Positions 14,240 through 14,532 of a stretch of DNA of 14,532 bases are shown here, one piece after another. The number at the start of each line of letters is the position of its first letter. The stretch's first letter is position 1. The position numbers were made by a program, and so were the translations under genes. The DNA is taken from NCBI GenBank assembly GCA_020028375.1, contig JAHZNX010000108.1:1-14532 (forward strand), in the 5' to 3' direction. The notes beneath the pieces were generated by a model. That model was not told the origin of the DNA. It did not search any database and saw only the letters and a list, made by a program, of their open reading frames with translations. Source of the DNA: Betaproteobacteria bacterium. Lineage in GTDB: Bacteria > Pseudomonadota > Gammaproteobacteria > Burkholderiales > SG8-41.

Positions 14240-14532
14240 ATGGCGTCGCCAACGCGCTCTTCACCGTGGCGGCGGTATTGGCGCTTGTCATCGCGTGGAA
14301 GCTCGCCGCACGCCAGCCGGTATTCGAGTTGCGTGAAGTGGTGGTCGGCGGCGCGCTCGCGCACGTCACCCGCGGCGACATCGAGGAAGCGGTGCGGCGG
14401 GGGCTCAAGGGCAACTTCCTTACGCTCGATCCTGCCGCCGTGAGCGTCTCGTTCCAGAAGCTGCCGTGGGTGCGGAGGGCGAGCGTGCGGCGCCAGTGGC
14501 CGGCCCGGCTCGTAGTCGCGCTCGAGGAGCAC
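14236..14532 (+). CDS. ftsQ: Cell division protein FtsQ, N-terminal part (runs off the right edge; own start probably lost)
   Basis: 99 residues to the window end. The frame reads MNGVANALFTVAA, a membrane segment (about 4-24), then QPVFELREVVVGGALAHVT, GNFLTLD, LPWVRRASVRRQWP and VALEEH, which is the FtsQ POTRA domain and the beginning of its beta domain. FtsQ binds FtsB-FtsL and brings them to the divisome. The membrane segment starts almost at residue 1, whereas betaproteobacterial FtsQ normally has a short cytoplasmic lead ending in LMN; here CTC ATG AAT looks like that internal Leu-Met-Asn. The original start codon was therefore probably removed by the same deletion that cut ddl. The ATG overlaps the new ddl stop (ATGA) and has no ribosome binding site of its own. 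Confidence 0.88.
   Translation, partial: MNGVANALFTVAAVLALVIAWKLAARQPVFELREVVVGGALAHVTRGDIEEAVRRGLKGNFLTLDPAAVSVSFQKLPWVRRASVRRQWPARLVVALEEH

Overview
The window is a long stretch of a division and cell wall (dcw) cluster, with every gene on the + strand. The order is mraZ(3' end)-rsmH-ftsL-ftsI-murE-murF-mraY-murD-ftsW-murG-murC-murB-ddl-ftsQ(5' end). The very high GC content, GTG/TTG starts, many stop/start overlaps, meso-DAP-type MurE, and murB lying between murC and ddl point to a betaproteobacterium. It is probably an uncultured lineage related to Nitrosomonadales, Rhodocyclales or Burkholderiales; this placement is inferred from gene order and protein wording, not from a search.

Layout: 1-3133 holds the end of mraZ, the 16S rRNA methyltransferase rsmH, the divisome linker ftsL and the septal transpeptidase ftsI (PBP3). 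3130-6110 holds murE and murF, which complete the UDP-MurNAc-pentapeptide. 6163-7282 should be mraY (lipid I synthase), but the gene is damaged. 7289-12437 holds murD, ftsW, murG and murC. 12434-14239 holds murB and a 3'-truncated ddl. 14236 to the end is the start of ftsQ. Together these genes make lipid II (MurB/C/D/E/F, Ddl, MraY, MurG) and build the septal synthase complex (FtsW/FtsI with FtsL/FtsQ). Tight overlaps (mostly ATGA, GTGA or TTGA) suggest one translationally coupled transcript. No promoter is recognisable in the window; the usual one lies upstream of mraZ. No gene-free stretch exceeds 170 bases.

Three things set this apart from an ordinary dcw cluster. (1) Degenerate tandem repeats with a strict 7-base unit, but different sequence families, are scattered through the cluster. 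Several form opposed (inverted) pairs, and several lie inside murE, murF, murB and perhaps murD without breaking the frame, adding low-complexity peptides to otherwise conserved enzymes. (2) The 3' end of mraY occurs twice. A 23-base direct repeat (7061-7083 and 7223-7245) is followed by two tails that encode the same amino acids with almost entirely different codons. Between them lies a 68-base fold-back sequence. This resembles the scar of an element that integrates in a gene end and restores it with its own copy. (3) Two essential genes carry compact deletions: mraY lacks about 40 codons around its seventh membrane segment and is frameshifted, and ddl runs straight into ftsQ with the ddl C-terminus and ftsQ N-terminus missing. 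These may be real lesions, with other copies elsewhere, or assembly errors. The sequence alone cannot decide.
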